Source: a virus. Taken from it: 60,067 nt of DNA. The notes beneath the pieces were generated by a model. It had not been told where the DNA came from. It was given only the letters and a program-made list of their open reading frames with translations, and searched no databases. The position numbers and the translations under genes are program-made. Positions 47,740-56,677 of the stretch are shown in pieces. Each line of letters opens with the position of its first letter. The stretch's first letter is position 1. The DNA lies in IMG/VR virus record IMGVR_UViG_3300034523_000297, positions 1-60,067 of that record. The stretch is one strand, 5' to 3'.

Positions 47740-48009
47740 ATGAGCAAACCAACTGGCGGCCCGGCATTCCCAGTGCCAGGCCTGCAGGACGACGAAACCT
47801 TCAATGGAATGACCCTGCGCGACTACTTCGCGGCTCAGGTCGATGTTTCGGACGAAGTCGGCGTCCGCTACGCGGAGGCAATTGTCGGTCGCGCAATGCC
47901 TGACTTCGCATCGGCGCCGCTGGACAACATCGCTTTTTGGGCAGATTACCGTGCGATCAGTCGCTACATCGAAGCGGATGCAATGCTCGCCGCCCGGGTG
48001 AAGCCATGA
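47740..48009 (+). CDS. phage hypothetical protein (TLRDYFAAQ type)
   Basis: An 89-residue protein starting MSKPTGGPAFPVPG with GAGG upstream. FNGMTLRDYFAAQVDVSDEV is a motif found in many small phage proteins of unknown role, usually followed by helices near the C-terminus, as here. Confidence 0.65.
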   Translation: MSKPTGGPAFPVPGLQDDETFNGMTLRDYFAAQVDVSDEVGVRYAEAIVGRAMPDFASAPLDNIAFWADYRAISRYIEADAMLAARVKP

Positions 48010-48440
48010 ACAAGCTCGGTTACTGCGAGGGTGAACCCTGCGCCCGCGACGGCTGCGAAGGCTCCATCGAAATTGAGCCGGTTAAGGATTGCAGCTGCCA
48101 CATCGCCGCACCTTGCTGGAATCACGAAAACGCCGACATGCATTGCCCTGATTGTGGGTGGCGCGCAGCCGATGACCCTCTCTGTGTTCGCGAAATCGAA
48201 TCCATCAGCCTGGGCGCGCCTCTCCCATACATTCAGACAAAGCCACGCGTGCTCGATCCGACCAAGATCGATTGGGTGGACAAGCCTTACAGCAGCAGCT
48301 CGATGATCAAGGAAGGCGTGTTCCCCATCGGTACCACTTCCAAGGAAGTCGAGGACAAGGTGCGCGGAACCTTCGGCGGGCGCTTTGAGCGATTCGACGC
48401 GAAGAACGGCCTTTTCAAGTACATCGCATACACCGACTGA
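48006..48440 (+). CDS. Cys-rich hypothetical protein (possible zinc ribbon)
   Basis: A 144-residue protein with a 4-nt overlap to the previous gene. The first 65 residues carry many Cys/His (CEGEPCARDGCEG, CSCHIAAPCWNH, MHCPDCGW), suggesting two zinc sites. The C-terminal part is unrelated and of unknown fold. Confidence 0.65.
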   Translation: MNKLGYCEGEPCARDGCEGSIEIEPVKDCSCHIAAPCWNHENADMHCPDCGWRAADDPLCVREIESISLGAPLPYIQTKPRVLDPTKIDWVDKPYSSSSMIKEGVFPIGTTSKEVEDKVRGTFGGRFERFDAKNGLFKYIAYTD

Positions 48441-48461
48441 ACCCACCACCTGGAGGCGACC

Positions 48462-48716
48462 ATGGCTCGCGAGCATGAGCTCTACGCAGACAGTGCCCAG
48501 GCCCGCGAGATCGACCGCCAGTACCAGCTCTTTGGTGACTCGTCGTGGGTTGACCATATGACCTCGGAGCAGGCCCGGGCAAACAACGAGGCCTGGAACA
48601 CGATGATCCGCGAGCGCGATGAACGCCAGCGGGCAGACAGCCGCAGAGTGATCGGATCGGCTCTCGACAGGATGGAAGCCATGTGCGGCTCAGGTGCCGC
48701 CCGGAGGACAGCATGA
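48462..48716 (+). CDS. hypothetical protein
   Basis: An 84-residue highly charged helical protein (AREIDRQYQLFGDSSWVDHM). It has GGAGG before its ATG and overlaps the next start. Family unknown. Confidence 0.6.
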   Translation: MAREHELYADSAQAREIDRQYQLFGDSSWVDHMTSEQARANNEAWNTMIRERDERQRADSRRVIGSALDRMEAMCGSGAARRTA

Positions 48717-48943
48717 ACAAGGGTACCCGTCAGGCGGTGGTCGACATCATCGACTCCCGCTTCACAGCGATCTGCGCGAACTTCAACGAGATCCTGCGCG
48801 GCGAGTTGGTCATGGCCATCGACCTGGCCGGCCTCACCGGCGCCATCGACCTGGCCGAACAGCGTAGCTACACCGAGCGCTTGAACCGCATCATCGAGCG
48901 CGAACACGAGCGATGGATGGAAGCCAACGGGAGAGTGGCATGA
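48713..48943 (+). CDS. hypothetical protein
   Basis: A 76-residue helical protein (MNKGTRQAVVDIIDSRFTAI) with ATGA overlap on both sides. Family unknown. Confidence 0.6.
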   Translation: MNKGTRQAVVDIIDSRFTAICANFNEILRGELVMAIDLAGLTGAIDLAEQRSYTERLNRIIEREHERWMEANGRVA

Positions 48944-49206
48944 GCACAGCACCTGTGAAGTCCTTGATCGATGAGCAGCTGGAGCAGATCGAGCGCAGCC
49001 TGGCCATGTTCGGAGCCGGAGTTTCGCGCGACCTGCCGGAATCCATGGCCATGCCGACCGATCGCGTCATGATGCTGTTCAAGGGACCGACCTTCGCTGC
49101 CGCGGTTCACGAGGCCGAACTGGCCAGCATCGAGAACCCTCTGGCCTGGAAGTGCCGGGCCTGCATCTGTGGCGAGTGGACCGTGGGATATGAGGTGCGG
49201 GTATGA
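48940..49206 (+). CDS. hypothetical protein
   Basis: An 88-residue protein (MSTAPVKSLIDEQLEQIERS) ending with a Cys-containing strand pair (KCRACICGEW). Coupled by overlap to both neighbours. Family unknown. Confidence 0.6.
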   Translation: MSTAPVKSLIDEQLEQIERSLAMFGAGVSRDLPESMAMPTDRVMMLFKGPTFAAAVHEAELASIENPLAWKCRACICGEWTVGYEVRV

Positions 49207-49655
49207 GCGAGCTAATTGAAGTGAATGTCGGCGACCTGAAAGGGCCGGCTCTTGATTGGGCGGTAGCCCATGCGACCAAGGCATGGGAATGGGCGCACAA
49301 CTGGTTTCCTACCATGACCCTTGATCCTACGTTCTCCGGTATTTCGGACGACGCGTGCGGGGTCGACGGTGCCGTGGTTTTGATTCCCCGAAACGCAATG
49401 CGCCAAGAGCCGCAAGAGTTCAGGCCAAGCCTTGACTGGAGCCAGGGTGGAAGGCTGATCGAGGAACACGGAATCAAGATCGAAAGATCTGTGAACGGTT
49501 ACACGTGGTATGCCGGCTGGCTTATCCCTGGCATTGGCTGGAATCAAAAGCATCAAATGTGGGATGGCGAAACAGCCCTTGAGGCAGCCTGTCGCGCCCT
49601 TGTGGACTTGAAGCTTGGCAACGAGGTCAAGGTACCCAGGCAGCTCTTACCATGA
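49203..49655 (+). CDS. NinX-like protein (DUF2591)
   Basis: A 150-residue protein. MSELIEVNVGDLKGPALDWA, QGGRLIEEHGIKIE and ALEAACRALVDLKLGNEVKV are the conserved blocks of DUF2591 (NinX) of lambdoid phages. Function unknown. Confidence 0.82.
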   Translation: MSELIEVNVGDLKGPALDWAVAHATKAWEWAHNWFPTMTLDPTFSGISDDACGVDGAVVLIPRNAMRQEPQEFRPSLDWSQGGRLIEEHGIKIERSVNGYTWYAGWLIPGIGWNQKHQMWDGETALEAACRALVDLKLGNEVKVPRQLLP

Positions 49656-49768
49656 CCAGCTACCAGCGCGCCCGCCGCTTCTCCATGTGGCGCGGAAGCT
49701 TCATCACCCTCTCCTTGTGCACCGCATGGATGCTCGCAAGCGCTTACGCAGGCTGCATCACCTCCTGA
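49652..49768 (+). CDS. 38-residue TM peptide
   Basis: MTSYQRARRFSMWRGSFITL then a hydrophobic helix ending AYAGCITS. It has a basic N-terminus and one membrane segment. The ATG overlaps the NinX stop (ATGA), the main support for it being a gene. Confidence 0.45.
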   Translation: MTSYQRARRFSMWRGSFITLSLCTAWMLASAYAGCITS

Positions 49769-49775
49769 GGTAACC

Positions 49776-49922
49776 ATGAACACAACACCCCGCCTGGCCG
49801 CCCAGCTCGACTGGATGACGGTCGGATCGTTCTCGCCTGAGCGGTACCAGGGCGATGAGCGCAAAGAGTACGAAGAAGAGGCCGCTCGCATTGAGCGGCA
49901 GTGGGACAACCAACCCAGCTGA
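49776..49922 (+). CDS. 48-residue acidic protein
   Basis: MNTTPRLAAQLDWMTVGSFS followed by a Glu-rich helix. GAGG precedes the ATG at good spacing. It fits the tightly packed operon. Family unknown. Confidence 0.5.
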   Translation: MNTTPRLAAQLDWMTVGSFSPERYQGDERKEYEEEAARIERQWDNQPS

Positions 49923-49930
49923 GGTGCCGC

Positions 49931-50563
49931 ATGGCAACCGTAACCCTGATCCTCGGCAAGTCCGGGGCCGGCAAGAGCGCGTCGTTGCGCAACTTCAAGC
50001 CTGATGATGTGGCTTTGGTCCAGGTCATCAAAAAGCCGCTTCCCTTCCCCGGCTCTAAAGCGTGGAAGTCCTATGTCACCGACAACTGGGTCAAGGTCAT
50101 CGGCGCCTGCCGCCAGACCAAGCGCAAGGTGATCGTGATCGACGACTTCCAGTACATCCTGGCCAACGAGTTCATGCGCCGGAGCGAGGAGAAAGGGTTC
50201 GACAAGTTCACCGAGATCGGCCGGCACACCTGGAACATCTTCGAGGCACTGCTCGGTCTGCCCGATGACGTTCGCGTCTACATCCTTAGCCACACCGAGG
50301 AGACGGACGCCGGTCAGATCAAGATGAAGACCATCGGCAAGATGCTGGACGAGAAGATCACGCTGGAAGGCATGGTCACCATCGTCTTGCGCTCTGTGGT
50401 CAGCGACGGCCAGCATCTGTTCAGCACCCGAAACAACGGGTCGGACACCACCAAAGCCCCGATGGGCATGTTCAACGAGGCGATGATCGATAACGACCTC
50501 GCCTTGGTCGATGCCGCGATCTGCGAGTACTACGACCTCACCAACACAACTCAGGCCGCATAG
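49931..50563 (+). CDS. Sak4-like RecA-fold ATPase (single-strand annealing/recombination)
   Basis: A 210-residue P-loop protein. Walker A GKSGAGKS near residue 9, Walker B VIVIDDFQYI, then a polar strand (YILSHTEETD). Small AAA_24/Sak4 proteins with this layout act with a phage SSB to anneal DNA. The next gene encodes an SSB-like protein, matching that pairing. Confidence 0.75.
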   Translation: MATVTLILGKSGAGKSASLRNFKPDDVALVQVIKKPLPFPGSKAWKSYVTDNWVKVIGACRQTKRKVIVIDDFQYILANEFMRRSEEKGFDKFTEIGRHTWNIFEALLGLPDDVRVYILSHTEETDAGQIKMKTIGKMLDEKITLEGMVTIVLRSVVSDGQHLFSTRNNGSDTTKAPMGMFNEAMIDNDLALVDAAICEYYDLTNTTQAA

Positions 50564-50574
50564 GAGCCTTCTGA

Positions 50575-51228
50575 ATGTTCAATCTGGACGCAAATGCCGC
50601 GCGATCCGCGGACAACAAGTCAGCATTCATCGACGAGGCAGGCAAGTTTATTGGCGAGTTCCTGCGCGCCGAATACATGGAGAAGCAGGACACAGGTTCT
50701 ACCGGTATCGGCTTCACCTTCAAGAGTCGCGACGGGGCTGAGGCGACCTTCTACCTCAACCTGACCTACCAGCACGGCACCCGAAACGAGGGCGGCTACG
50801 CCATGATGAACGCCATCATGGCCTGCCTGCAGCTGCGCACAGTCGGAGCGCCACAGCCAACCCAGTTCGAGAAGTGGAACAACGACACCAAGCAGCGTGA
50901 GCAGGTAACCGCCCCTGGCTTCCCCGAGCTCCTGAAGAAGCCAATCGGCCTGCTCATCCAGATGGAGATCGAGAAGAGCAGCCAGACCGGCATGCCGCGA
51001 CCGATCATTTACGCGCCATTCAGCGCCGAATCGGAAAAGACGGCATCCGAGATCCTCGACCCGCGTTGCACTACCCCAGCGAAGCTGGAAAAGATGGTCC
51101 AGCAGTTGATGAAGAAGCCAGTGCATGACCGTCGACCGAAGTCAGCGCAGGTATCCAGCGGATACGCCCAGCAAGACAACTACGACTACGGCGCACCGCC
51201 TGACTTCTCAGACGAAATCCCGTTCTGA
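50575..51228 (+). CDS. SSB-like protein with acidic tail
   Basis: A 217-residue protein, beta-rich in the first 150 residues, with a disordered linker and the tip DFSDEIPF, which mimics the SSB C-terminal peptide that recruits partner proteins. Located 11 nt after the Sak4-like gene. The DUF669-like family seems likely. Confidence 0.75.
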   Translation: MFNLDANAARSADNKSAFIDEAGKFIGEFLRAEYMEKQDTGSTGIGFTFKSRDGAEATFYLNLTYQHGTRNEGGYAMMNAIMACLQLRTVGAPQPTQFEKWNNDTKQREQVTAPGFPELLKKPIGLLIQMEIEKSSQTGMPRPIIYAPFSAESEKTASEILDPRCTTPAKLEKMVQQLMKKPVHDRRPKSAQVSSGYAQQDNYDYGAPPDFSDEIPF

Positions 51229-51291
51229 TTGCTCATGAGCAGCAGTCCAGCCCGCTGCTGCCACCCCTTCCTCTTCCGCGATGGACCTCAT

Positions 51292-51957
51292 ATGACCGCC
51301 TACATTTTCGACTCTGAAACCACCGGCCTGAACAACCCCGAGTTAGTTGAGGCCGCCTGGCTGCAGCTCGGTGCCGGCCTGGCCGTAACCGGCGAGTTCT
51401 TGCAGCGATACAAGCCATCCAAGCCCATCGAACTGGGCGCCCTGGCGACCAGCCACATCCTGGACGAAGAGCTTGTCGACTGCCCGCCGCATGATTCCTT
51501 CAAGCTGCCCGAGGACGCCACCTACCTAATCGGTCACAACGTGGATTACGACTGGAGTGTGATCGGCAAGCCGGATATCAAGCGCATCTGCACCAAGGCC
51601 CTAAGCTCAATGCTTTGGCCCGACGCTGACTCGCACACCCAGTCGGCGATGATCTATCTCCACTACCGGTCGGAAGCTCCCGAGCTTCTGAGAAACGCCC
51701 ACGCCGCGCTTGATGATGTGAAGAACTGCCGTCGCCTCCTGGCCGCCATATTCAGCACCCTGAAGGCGCAGCTGGGGCGACCGGTGGCCAGCTGGGAAGA
51801 ACTCTGGGAAATCTCCGAAGACGCTCGCATCCCGAAGGTCATCCGCTTCGGCAAGCATGCCGGCTCGAAGATCGAAGACATCCCGCGCGACTACAAGCGC
51901 TGGCTGCTCGGCCAGGCCGACATCGATCCATACCTGCGGAAAGCTCTGGAAAAATAA
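51292..51957 (+). CDS. DEDDh 3'-5' exonuclease (ExoX-like)
   Basis: A 221-residue protein with the exonuclease motifs DSETTG (residues 7-12), a central IGHNVDYDW and HAALDDV. A C-terminal segment IRFGKHAGSKIEDIPRDYKR resembles the small DUF3820-like tail found in exonuclease X proteins. It probably trims single-strand ends in recombination with the upstream genes. Confidence 0.85.
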   Translation: MTAYIFDSETTGLNNPELVEAAWLQLGAGLAVTGEFLQRYKPSKPIELGALATSHILDEELVDCPPHDSFKLPEDATYLIGHNVDYDWSVIGKPDIKRICTKALSSMLWPDADSHTQSAMIYLHYRSEAPELLRNAHAALDDVKNCRRLLAAIFSTLKAQLGRPVASWEELWEISEDARIPKVIRFGKHAGSKIEDIPRDYKRWLLGQADIDPYLRKALEK

Positions 51958-51960
51958 GCC

Positions 51961-52149
51961 ATGGCACTCGCAAACATCCTTGATCTGCTCCAGCGCCGGA
52001 AGGAACTGGAGCAGCACCTGCAGCTGCTGTTCAACCGCAGTTGCCAATGGGGCCGCGCCGAACGTGTGCGCGGCGCCGCCACCATCGAGAACCTGACCCA
52101 GCAACTGGTCGAGGTCACCGAGCAGATCGAAACGGCGCGCGCGGCATGA
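51961..52149 (+). CDS. small coiled-coil protein
   Basis: A 62-residue helical protein (MALANILDLLQRRKELEQHL), 3 nt after the exonuclease. Family unknown. Confidence 0.55.
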   Translation: MALANILDLLQRRKELEQHLQLLFNRSCQWGRAERVRGAATIENLTQQLVEVTEQIETARAA

Positions 52150-52230
52150 GGCGGATCAACAACCTGGTCCGCCAGCGCCGGCGGCAAGAACAGTTCCACC
52201 TGCCGCCAAGCGGCCTATCGGAGCACCGAA

Positions 52231-52596
52231 ATGCAGAAAGCCCCCTCTGGAGTCGTCACCCTGCCGTCCTGGATGAATCGCCCGGTCAAGAAGCTGTACA
52301 ACACTCGCAGCGGCGGCCAGTACCGGCCTGATGATGTGGCCCTGGCCTTTGCGCTGAGCCTGAAGTTTCACGACAGCGCCGATGAGCTGCGCAAGCTGGC
52401 CCGCCGCCTGGTCGACAAGGTCTGCCTGGAGCACCAGCCGAACATGAAGCGCCTGGCCCGCGAGCCGGACGACGCCAAGGTGTTCGACGCCGCGCTAAAG
52501 ATCATCAACCGGGTATGCGACCTGCTGGATATCAGCCCGGGCACCCGCTTTGTGCGCAATGGAGGCGATGATGGCTCTGACGCCGAAGCAGCGTGA
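52231..52596 (+). CDS. hypothetical protein
   Basis: A 121-residue protein (MQKAPSGVVTLPSWMNRPVK), helical after residue 35. GGAG lies upstream of the ATG. The next gene starts inside its end. The interval 52150-52230 may hold a short frame (start 52146) but its code is not convincing. Family unknown. Confidence 0.6.
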   Translation: MQKAPSGVVTLPSWMNRPVKKLYNTRSGGQYRPDDVALAFALSLKFHDSADELRKLARRLVDKVCLEHQPNMKRLAREPDDAKVFDAALKIINRVCDLLDISPGTRFVRNGGDDGSDAEAA

Positions 52597-53134
52597 TCAG
52601 CGCAGGCGAGATAAGCAGGAGCGCCTGGGCGAGCAAGATTTGCGCTTGAAGGTGACCTCCACCCACGCCAGCCAGCTTGCTGAACTGATGTCCTGGGGCG
52701 AGATTGAGGAAAGCGGCGAAGCGCTCACCTTGCTGATCTACAACGCCCACAAGCTGGGCCGTTCGAAGTTTCCATTCTTCGCCGTCGGCGCCCGCCTTGA
52801 GATTGAAAGCGACCAGCACATCAAAGCAGATCGAACCGAAATCAGGCTCATGGCAAGGCGCGGCACCATCCAGCAGCTCGATGAAATGGGCGAGTGGATC
52901 AATGCCACCGACCGAAGTTTCATCGTCCGTACGCTGATCGAGCGCGCCCATGCGCTTGGGCCGATTCAGGCCCTCACGCTGCTGTCGCTGCCTCCGCGCC
53001 ACAAGTACGCAGTCAGCAATTCCGTGGCGCGGGCGCTGGATCAATGGCGAATGCAACGTGAATTTCGTGCGCCAGACATCAGGCTTGGCGCTGACCCTGA
53101 CGACAAAGGCCTGCTGCTGCTCGCCAACGTCTGA
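52571..53134 (+). CDS. hypothetical protein, possible tandem ribbon-helix-helix
   Basis: A 187-residue protein; the ATG at 52571 has GGAGG at 5 nt. Two similar segments occur (LRLKVTSTHASQLAELMSWG and IRLMARRGTIQQLDEMGEWI), each a strand then two helices, like paired ribbon-helix-helix units. It could be a DNA-binding regulator. Inference only. Confidence 0.55.
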   Translation: MALTPKQRDQRRRDKQERLGEQDLRLKVTSTHASQLAELMSWGEIEESGEALTLLIYNAHKLGRSKFPFFAVGARLEIESDQHIKADRTEIRLMARRGTIQQLDEMGEWINATDRSFIVRTLIERAHALGPIQALTLLSLPPRHKYAVSNSVARALDQWRMQREFRAPDIRLGADPDDKGLLLLANV

Positions 53135-53197
53135 CTCGCGCTGCCCGCCAGCGCCTTCCCCTATTCAACGATAACGCCGACCCGGCGAGGATCGACC

Positions 53198-54742
53198 ATG
53201 CCCATCACCTACGGAAGCGTCTGCAGCGGCATTGAAGCTGCGACCGTGGCCTGGCACGTGCTTGCCTGGAAGGCCGCGTGGTACGCCGAGATCGAGCCAT
53301 TTCCGTGCGCGGTTCTGGCTCACCACTACCCGGACACGCCAAACCACGGCGACATGACCCGCCTGGCAGCCATGGTGCTTTCCGGCAAGATCCAGGCGCC
53401 CGAGGTGCTGGTCGGCGGAACGCCCTGCCAGGCCTTCAGCGTGGCAGGTATGAGGGAAGGCCTGGCCGATCCGCGCGGGGCCCTCACCATCAAATATGTG
53501 GAGCTGTTCGATGCAATTGACCATGTTCGAACCATGCGCGGCGAACCCGAGGCCGTCTGCACCTGGGAAAACGTCCCCGGCGTCCTCTCCGACAAAGGCA
53601 ACGCGTTTGGCTGCTTCCTCGGCGCCCTGGTGGGCGAGTCCGAAGAACTCCAACCGCCAGGGGGCAAATGGAAGGACGCTGGTTGTGTGTATGGACCCAC
53701 GCGAACAGTCGCATGGCGGGTTCTGGATGCCCAATATTTCGGCCTGGCCCAACGACGCCGCCGTGTGTTCGTTGTCGCAAGTGCTCGAGCAGGGTTCGAT
53801 CCCCTCGAAGTACTTTTTGAGCGCGAAGGCCTGCGCCGGGATACTCCGCCGCGCCGAGGCGAGGGGCAAGACCTTACCGGACGAGCTCCATTCGGCCCTG
53901 CGCTCCAGTGCGGCTGCGGATGGGTCTTTGGCTTAGACCTTGGCCAGTACGGATGCCCGAATTGTGAGGGTGATGAAGGACCAGCGGTTGAGGTTCTGGC
54001 CGGCGTTCCTGCTTACGGCGGCCACAGCCTACAGGGTGATGTCAGCCAGGCCGCCACACTGACGGCCAAGGACACCAGAATGGACATGGAGAGCGAGACG
54101 TTTTGCATCGCACCGACCATCACCGGAGGCGCAAGAAAGTCGGGCGGCTACAGCCATGACGATATCCCAATGGTCGCTGGCACCTTGCAGGCAAACGGCA
54201 AAGCGGCCGGCAGCGCCACTCAGCAGGACGCCGAGAACGGCATGCTGGTGGTGCACGGCACGCAGGATCCCGATGTTCTCCACGGCCTGGCCCATCCTCT
54301 GGGCAGGAACAGCGGGCAGGAGAACGCTCTGCTTGCTTTCAGCTGCAAGGACCACGGCGCCGATGCCGGCGATCTGGCCCCGACGCTTCGTGCTATGGGA
54401 CACGGCGCCAGCCACCCCAACGCCGGCGGCCAGGTCGCAGTGTGCATTACTGGCGAGATAACCCACACGCTGAAGGCCGAAGGCTTCGATGCCAGCGAGG
54501 ATGGAGCCGGCCGTGGCCAGCCAATGGTCCAGGGGGGATCTGGTGTTCGACGGCTCACCCCGTGTGAGTGCGAATGGCTCCAGGGCTTTCCTGGCGACCA
54601 CACCCGAATACCCTATCGCGGCAAGCCCGCCGATGATTGCCCGGACGGGCCGCGCTACAAGGCGATCGGCAACAGCAAGGCCGTATTCGTCGTTCGCTGG
54701 ATCGGCCGGCGCATCCAACAACAACTTGAACGTCTCGCTTGA
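53198..54742 (+). CDS. C5-cytosine DNA methyltransferase
   Basis: A 514-residue protein. Motif I FGSVCSGIEA-like start (residues 5-14), motif IV GGTPCQ with Cys77, motif VI ENV (124-126), motif VIII QRRRR (185-189), motif X YKAIGNS near the end. Between VIII and IX is a long insert of about 250 residues with a zinc ribbon (CGCGW ... CPNC), unusually large for a phage enzyme. It probably protects phage DNA against host restriction. Confidence 0.9.
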   Translation: MPITYGSVCSGIEAATVAWHVLAWKAAWYAEIEPFPCAVLAHHYPDTPNHGDMTRLAAMVLSGKIQAPEVLVGGTPCQAFSVAGMREGLADPRGALTIKYVELFDAIDHVRTMRGEPEAVCTWENVPGVLSDKGNAFGCFLGALVGESEELQPPGGKWKDAGCVYGPTRTVAWRVLDAQYFGLAQRRRRVFVVASARAGFDPLEVLFEREGLRRDTPPRRGEGQDLTGRAPFGPALQCGCGWVFGLDLGQYGCPNCEGDEGPAVEVLAGVPAYGGHSLQGDVSQAATLTAKDTRMDMESETFCIAPTITGGARKSGGYSHDDIPMVAGTLQANGKAAGSATQQDAENGMLVVHGTQDPDVLHGLAHPLGRNSGQENALLAFSCKDHGADAGDLAPTLRAMGHGASHPNAGGQVAVCITGEITHTLKAEGFDASEDGAGRGQPMVQGGSGVRRLTPCECEWLQGFPGDHTRIPYRGKPADDCPDGPRYKAIGNSKAVFVVRWIGRRIQQQLERLA

Positions 54743-54751
54743 GGTATCCCC

Positions 54752-55588
54752 ATGCCCACAGAAAACCGATCCAGCAACACCGACCCACGCGATGTGTTCA
54801 TCAGGCTCAACCCGCTCGGCCTGGGCGAGGCTGAGCTGCGCAAGGGCAGCACCGGCTTCGAAGACCAGCGCACCCACAGCGACTACCTTCTGTTCCTGGC
54901 TGGCTACCGCGAAACGCATTCAGAGTCCCTGCAGCACACCGAGCAGCACCAGGGCGAGCCGGTGGCGCTGCCTGCGCGCATCAACATGACCAAGCTACCT
55001 ACCGAACAATCGAGTCGCTATCACATCGGTGAGCGTCATGGTTGGAACGCCTGCCTCGACGAAATCGCCAAGCTGGGGCCGCTGTACACCCGCCCGGTGC
55101 AGGGCGAGCCGGTGGCGTGGCAGGATCCTGACAACGACAGTCGTATGTGCACGGCTGAGCATAAGGCCTATGCACTTTCGAAAGGCGGAGCGCCTGCAGC
55201 CGCACTAGCCACGCTGACTCGACCGCTCTACACCCGAGCCGATCCTGCCGAGATTGAGCGGCTGACAGAACAGCTTGAGGTCGCCAACCAAACAATCGCA
55301 TACGCTGCACGGCAGGCAGAGGAAAAGCAAAAGGTCACCGACGCCCTGATGGCCGACGCCAAGCAATTCAGGGGTGAGCGCGACACCCTGCGCGCCCAGC
55401 TGGCCGAGCGGGATGCGCTGCTGCGCGAACTGGCAGACGCGCCGCCAGCCGCTATGGAGTTCAGGTTGCAGCAGAAGGTGAAAGCTGCCCTATCCGCCAG
55501 CGCAGAGCCGGGCGCGCCGGGGGTTCTGCCGCGAGCGCATGACGTCAACATGTTCCAGCGCACCGCACAGCCAGGAGCGAAGTCGTGA
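54752..55588 (+). CDS. phage protein with repeated GEPVA/LYTRP motifs (Ea22-like)
   Basis: A 278-residue protein. The phrases QGEPVALPAR and QGEPVAWQDP, LYTRPVQGE and LYTRAD repeat, then a long coiled coil (residues 165-235). Such mosaic proteins are common in early regions of gamma-proteobacterial phages. Function unknown. Confidence 0.65.
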   Translation: MPTENRSSNTDPRDVFIRLNPLGLGEAELRKGSTGFEDQRTHSDYLLFLAGYRETHSESLQHTEQHQGEPVALPARINMTKLPTEQSSRYHIGERHGWNACLDEIAKLGPLYTRPVQGEPVAWQDPDNDSRMCTAEHKAYALSKGGAPAAALATLTRPLYTRADPAEIERLTEQLEVANQTIAYAARQAEEKQKVTDALMADAKQFRGERDTLRAQLAERDALLRELADAPPAAMEFRLQQKVKAALSASAEPGAPGVLPRAHDVNMFQRTAQPGAKS

Positions 55589-55809
55589 AAACGCACTTCG
55601 CACCATTCACCGACCTGGAAGACATTGAGCAGGCGCCCTGCGGTACCTGGCTGGGTGAGGCCAGCGAGCTATCAGGCGACTGGGCAGAAGTCGATTGCCT
55701 GCTCTGCCAGAAACGCAAGGACAGGATCATCGCAGCCGCAGCAGAAGAAGAACGCTTCATCGTCGAGCAGATGGGCGACATGGCAGCATTCATGCGCGCA
55801 CAAGGCTAG
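55585..55809 (+). CDS. small hypothetical protein
   Basis: A 74-residue protein (MKTHFAPFTDLEDIEQAPCG) with Cys at CGTW and CLLC, possibly a metal site, then an acidic helix. ATGA overlap with the previous gene. Confidence 0.6.
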   Translation: MKTHFAPFTDLEDIEQAPCGTWLGEASELSGDWAEVDCLLCQKRKDRIIAAAAEEERFIVEQMGDMAAFMRAQG

Positions 55810-55857
55810 ACCGCTACGGAGCACATCTGTACTCCACCCCGGTGTAACCAATCCGCC

Positions 55858-56157
55858 CTATCCCGAGCAGGCAACCTTGTCGAATTTCGGCTGGGTATCC
55901 GTGGCGATACGGCGAGCGCGACCTACGCCCCAGGCCAAAGCCCTGGTCATGGATTCACCGGGACGGGAATCGAACGCCTCTTCGTGAAGGGCCATGCCAC
56001 TCGCGGCATATACTCCAATGAACATCTGCGTGTTACCCGTCCGCGACAATCGCACCTGAACATCAATGACCGTTCCATCCTCGAGTTCTTCGTCATGAGT
56101 TCGGTGGTGAAGCGTTGGATCAGCCCACTCCCAGAAAACTTCACCGCGAATCCTCAT
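55858..56157 (-). CDS. hypothetical protein, opposite-strand moron
   Basis: A 99-residue protein (MRIRGEVFWEWADPTLHHRT), beta-rich in the first 60 residues. It is the only leftward gene in this part of the rightward operon, so it probably has its own promoter in 56158-56250. Family unknown. Confidence 0.6.
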   Translation of the reverse strand: MRIRGEVFWEWADPTLHHRTHDEELEDGTVIDVQVRLSRTGNTQMFIGVYAASGMALHEEAFDSRPGESMTRALAWGVGRARRIATDTQPKFDKVACSG

Positions 56158-56338
56158 GTCGGCCTCCTACGATTTTAGTTGTATGCCACGGGTGAACTCT
56201 CACCATAGCCAAAGCGAGGCGAGACGCAATCTCGGTATCGCAGCTTGAGAACTGAATCGGACCACCGGCCGATTTTCTTGTACCGAACCCAACCACTTGT
56301 ACAACTTACTGCCGCGATATGGCGGCCAAGGAATCATC

Positions 56339-56677
56339 GTGCCCGAAGAAAAGAACCTGGATCACGAACTGCTGAAGCTGGCCGCCAAGGGTGGTGGCTT
56401 GGATATCGAGCCCTGCACCTGCCGCGACCCGAAATGGCCGTTCCGCCTGAAAGGCCAGTCCGGCGTGCGAGGCCACTGGAATCCGCTAATCAATGACGGT
56501 GATGCGCTGAAACTGGCGGTTGAGCTTCGCCTGAACATCGAAATCAACGCCGGTGGCGTCGATGTCTACAGCGGTGACCTGGATGATGGCCTGTATTTGC
56601 CTGTCTCCGGCGATCTTCGAGAATGCACGCGCCGAGCCATTGTTCACGCTGCTGCCAAAGTCGGAGAGCTGCCATGA
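56339..56677 (+). CDS. Phage ABA sandwich domain protein
   Basis: A 112-residue protein. The GTG at 56339 has AAGGAA at 6 nt and is preferred to a TTG at 56297. WNPLINDGDALKLAVELRLN and ECTRRAIVHAAAKVG are the typical start and end of the phage ABA sandwich family. Function unknown. Confidence 0.75.
   Translation: MPEEKNLDHELLKLAAKGGGLDIEPCTCRDPKWPFRLKGQSGVRGHWNPLINDGDALKLAVELRLNIEINAGGVDVYSGDLDDGLYLPVSGDLRECTRRAIVHAAAKVGELP

Noticed and set aside
52146-52331. 61-residue frame between the coiled-coil gene and the next
   Set aside because: It has an ATGA overlap, but over half of it runs under the start of the better-supported gene at 52231 and its composition is Arg/Gln/Ser-rich and not protein-like.
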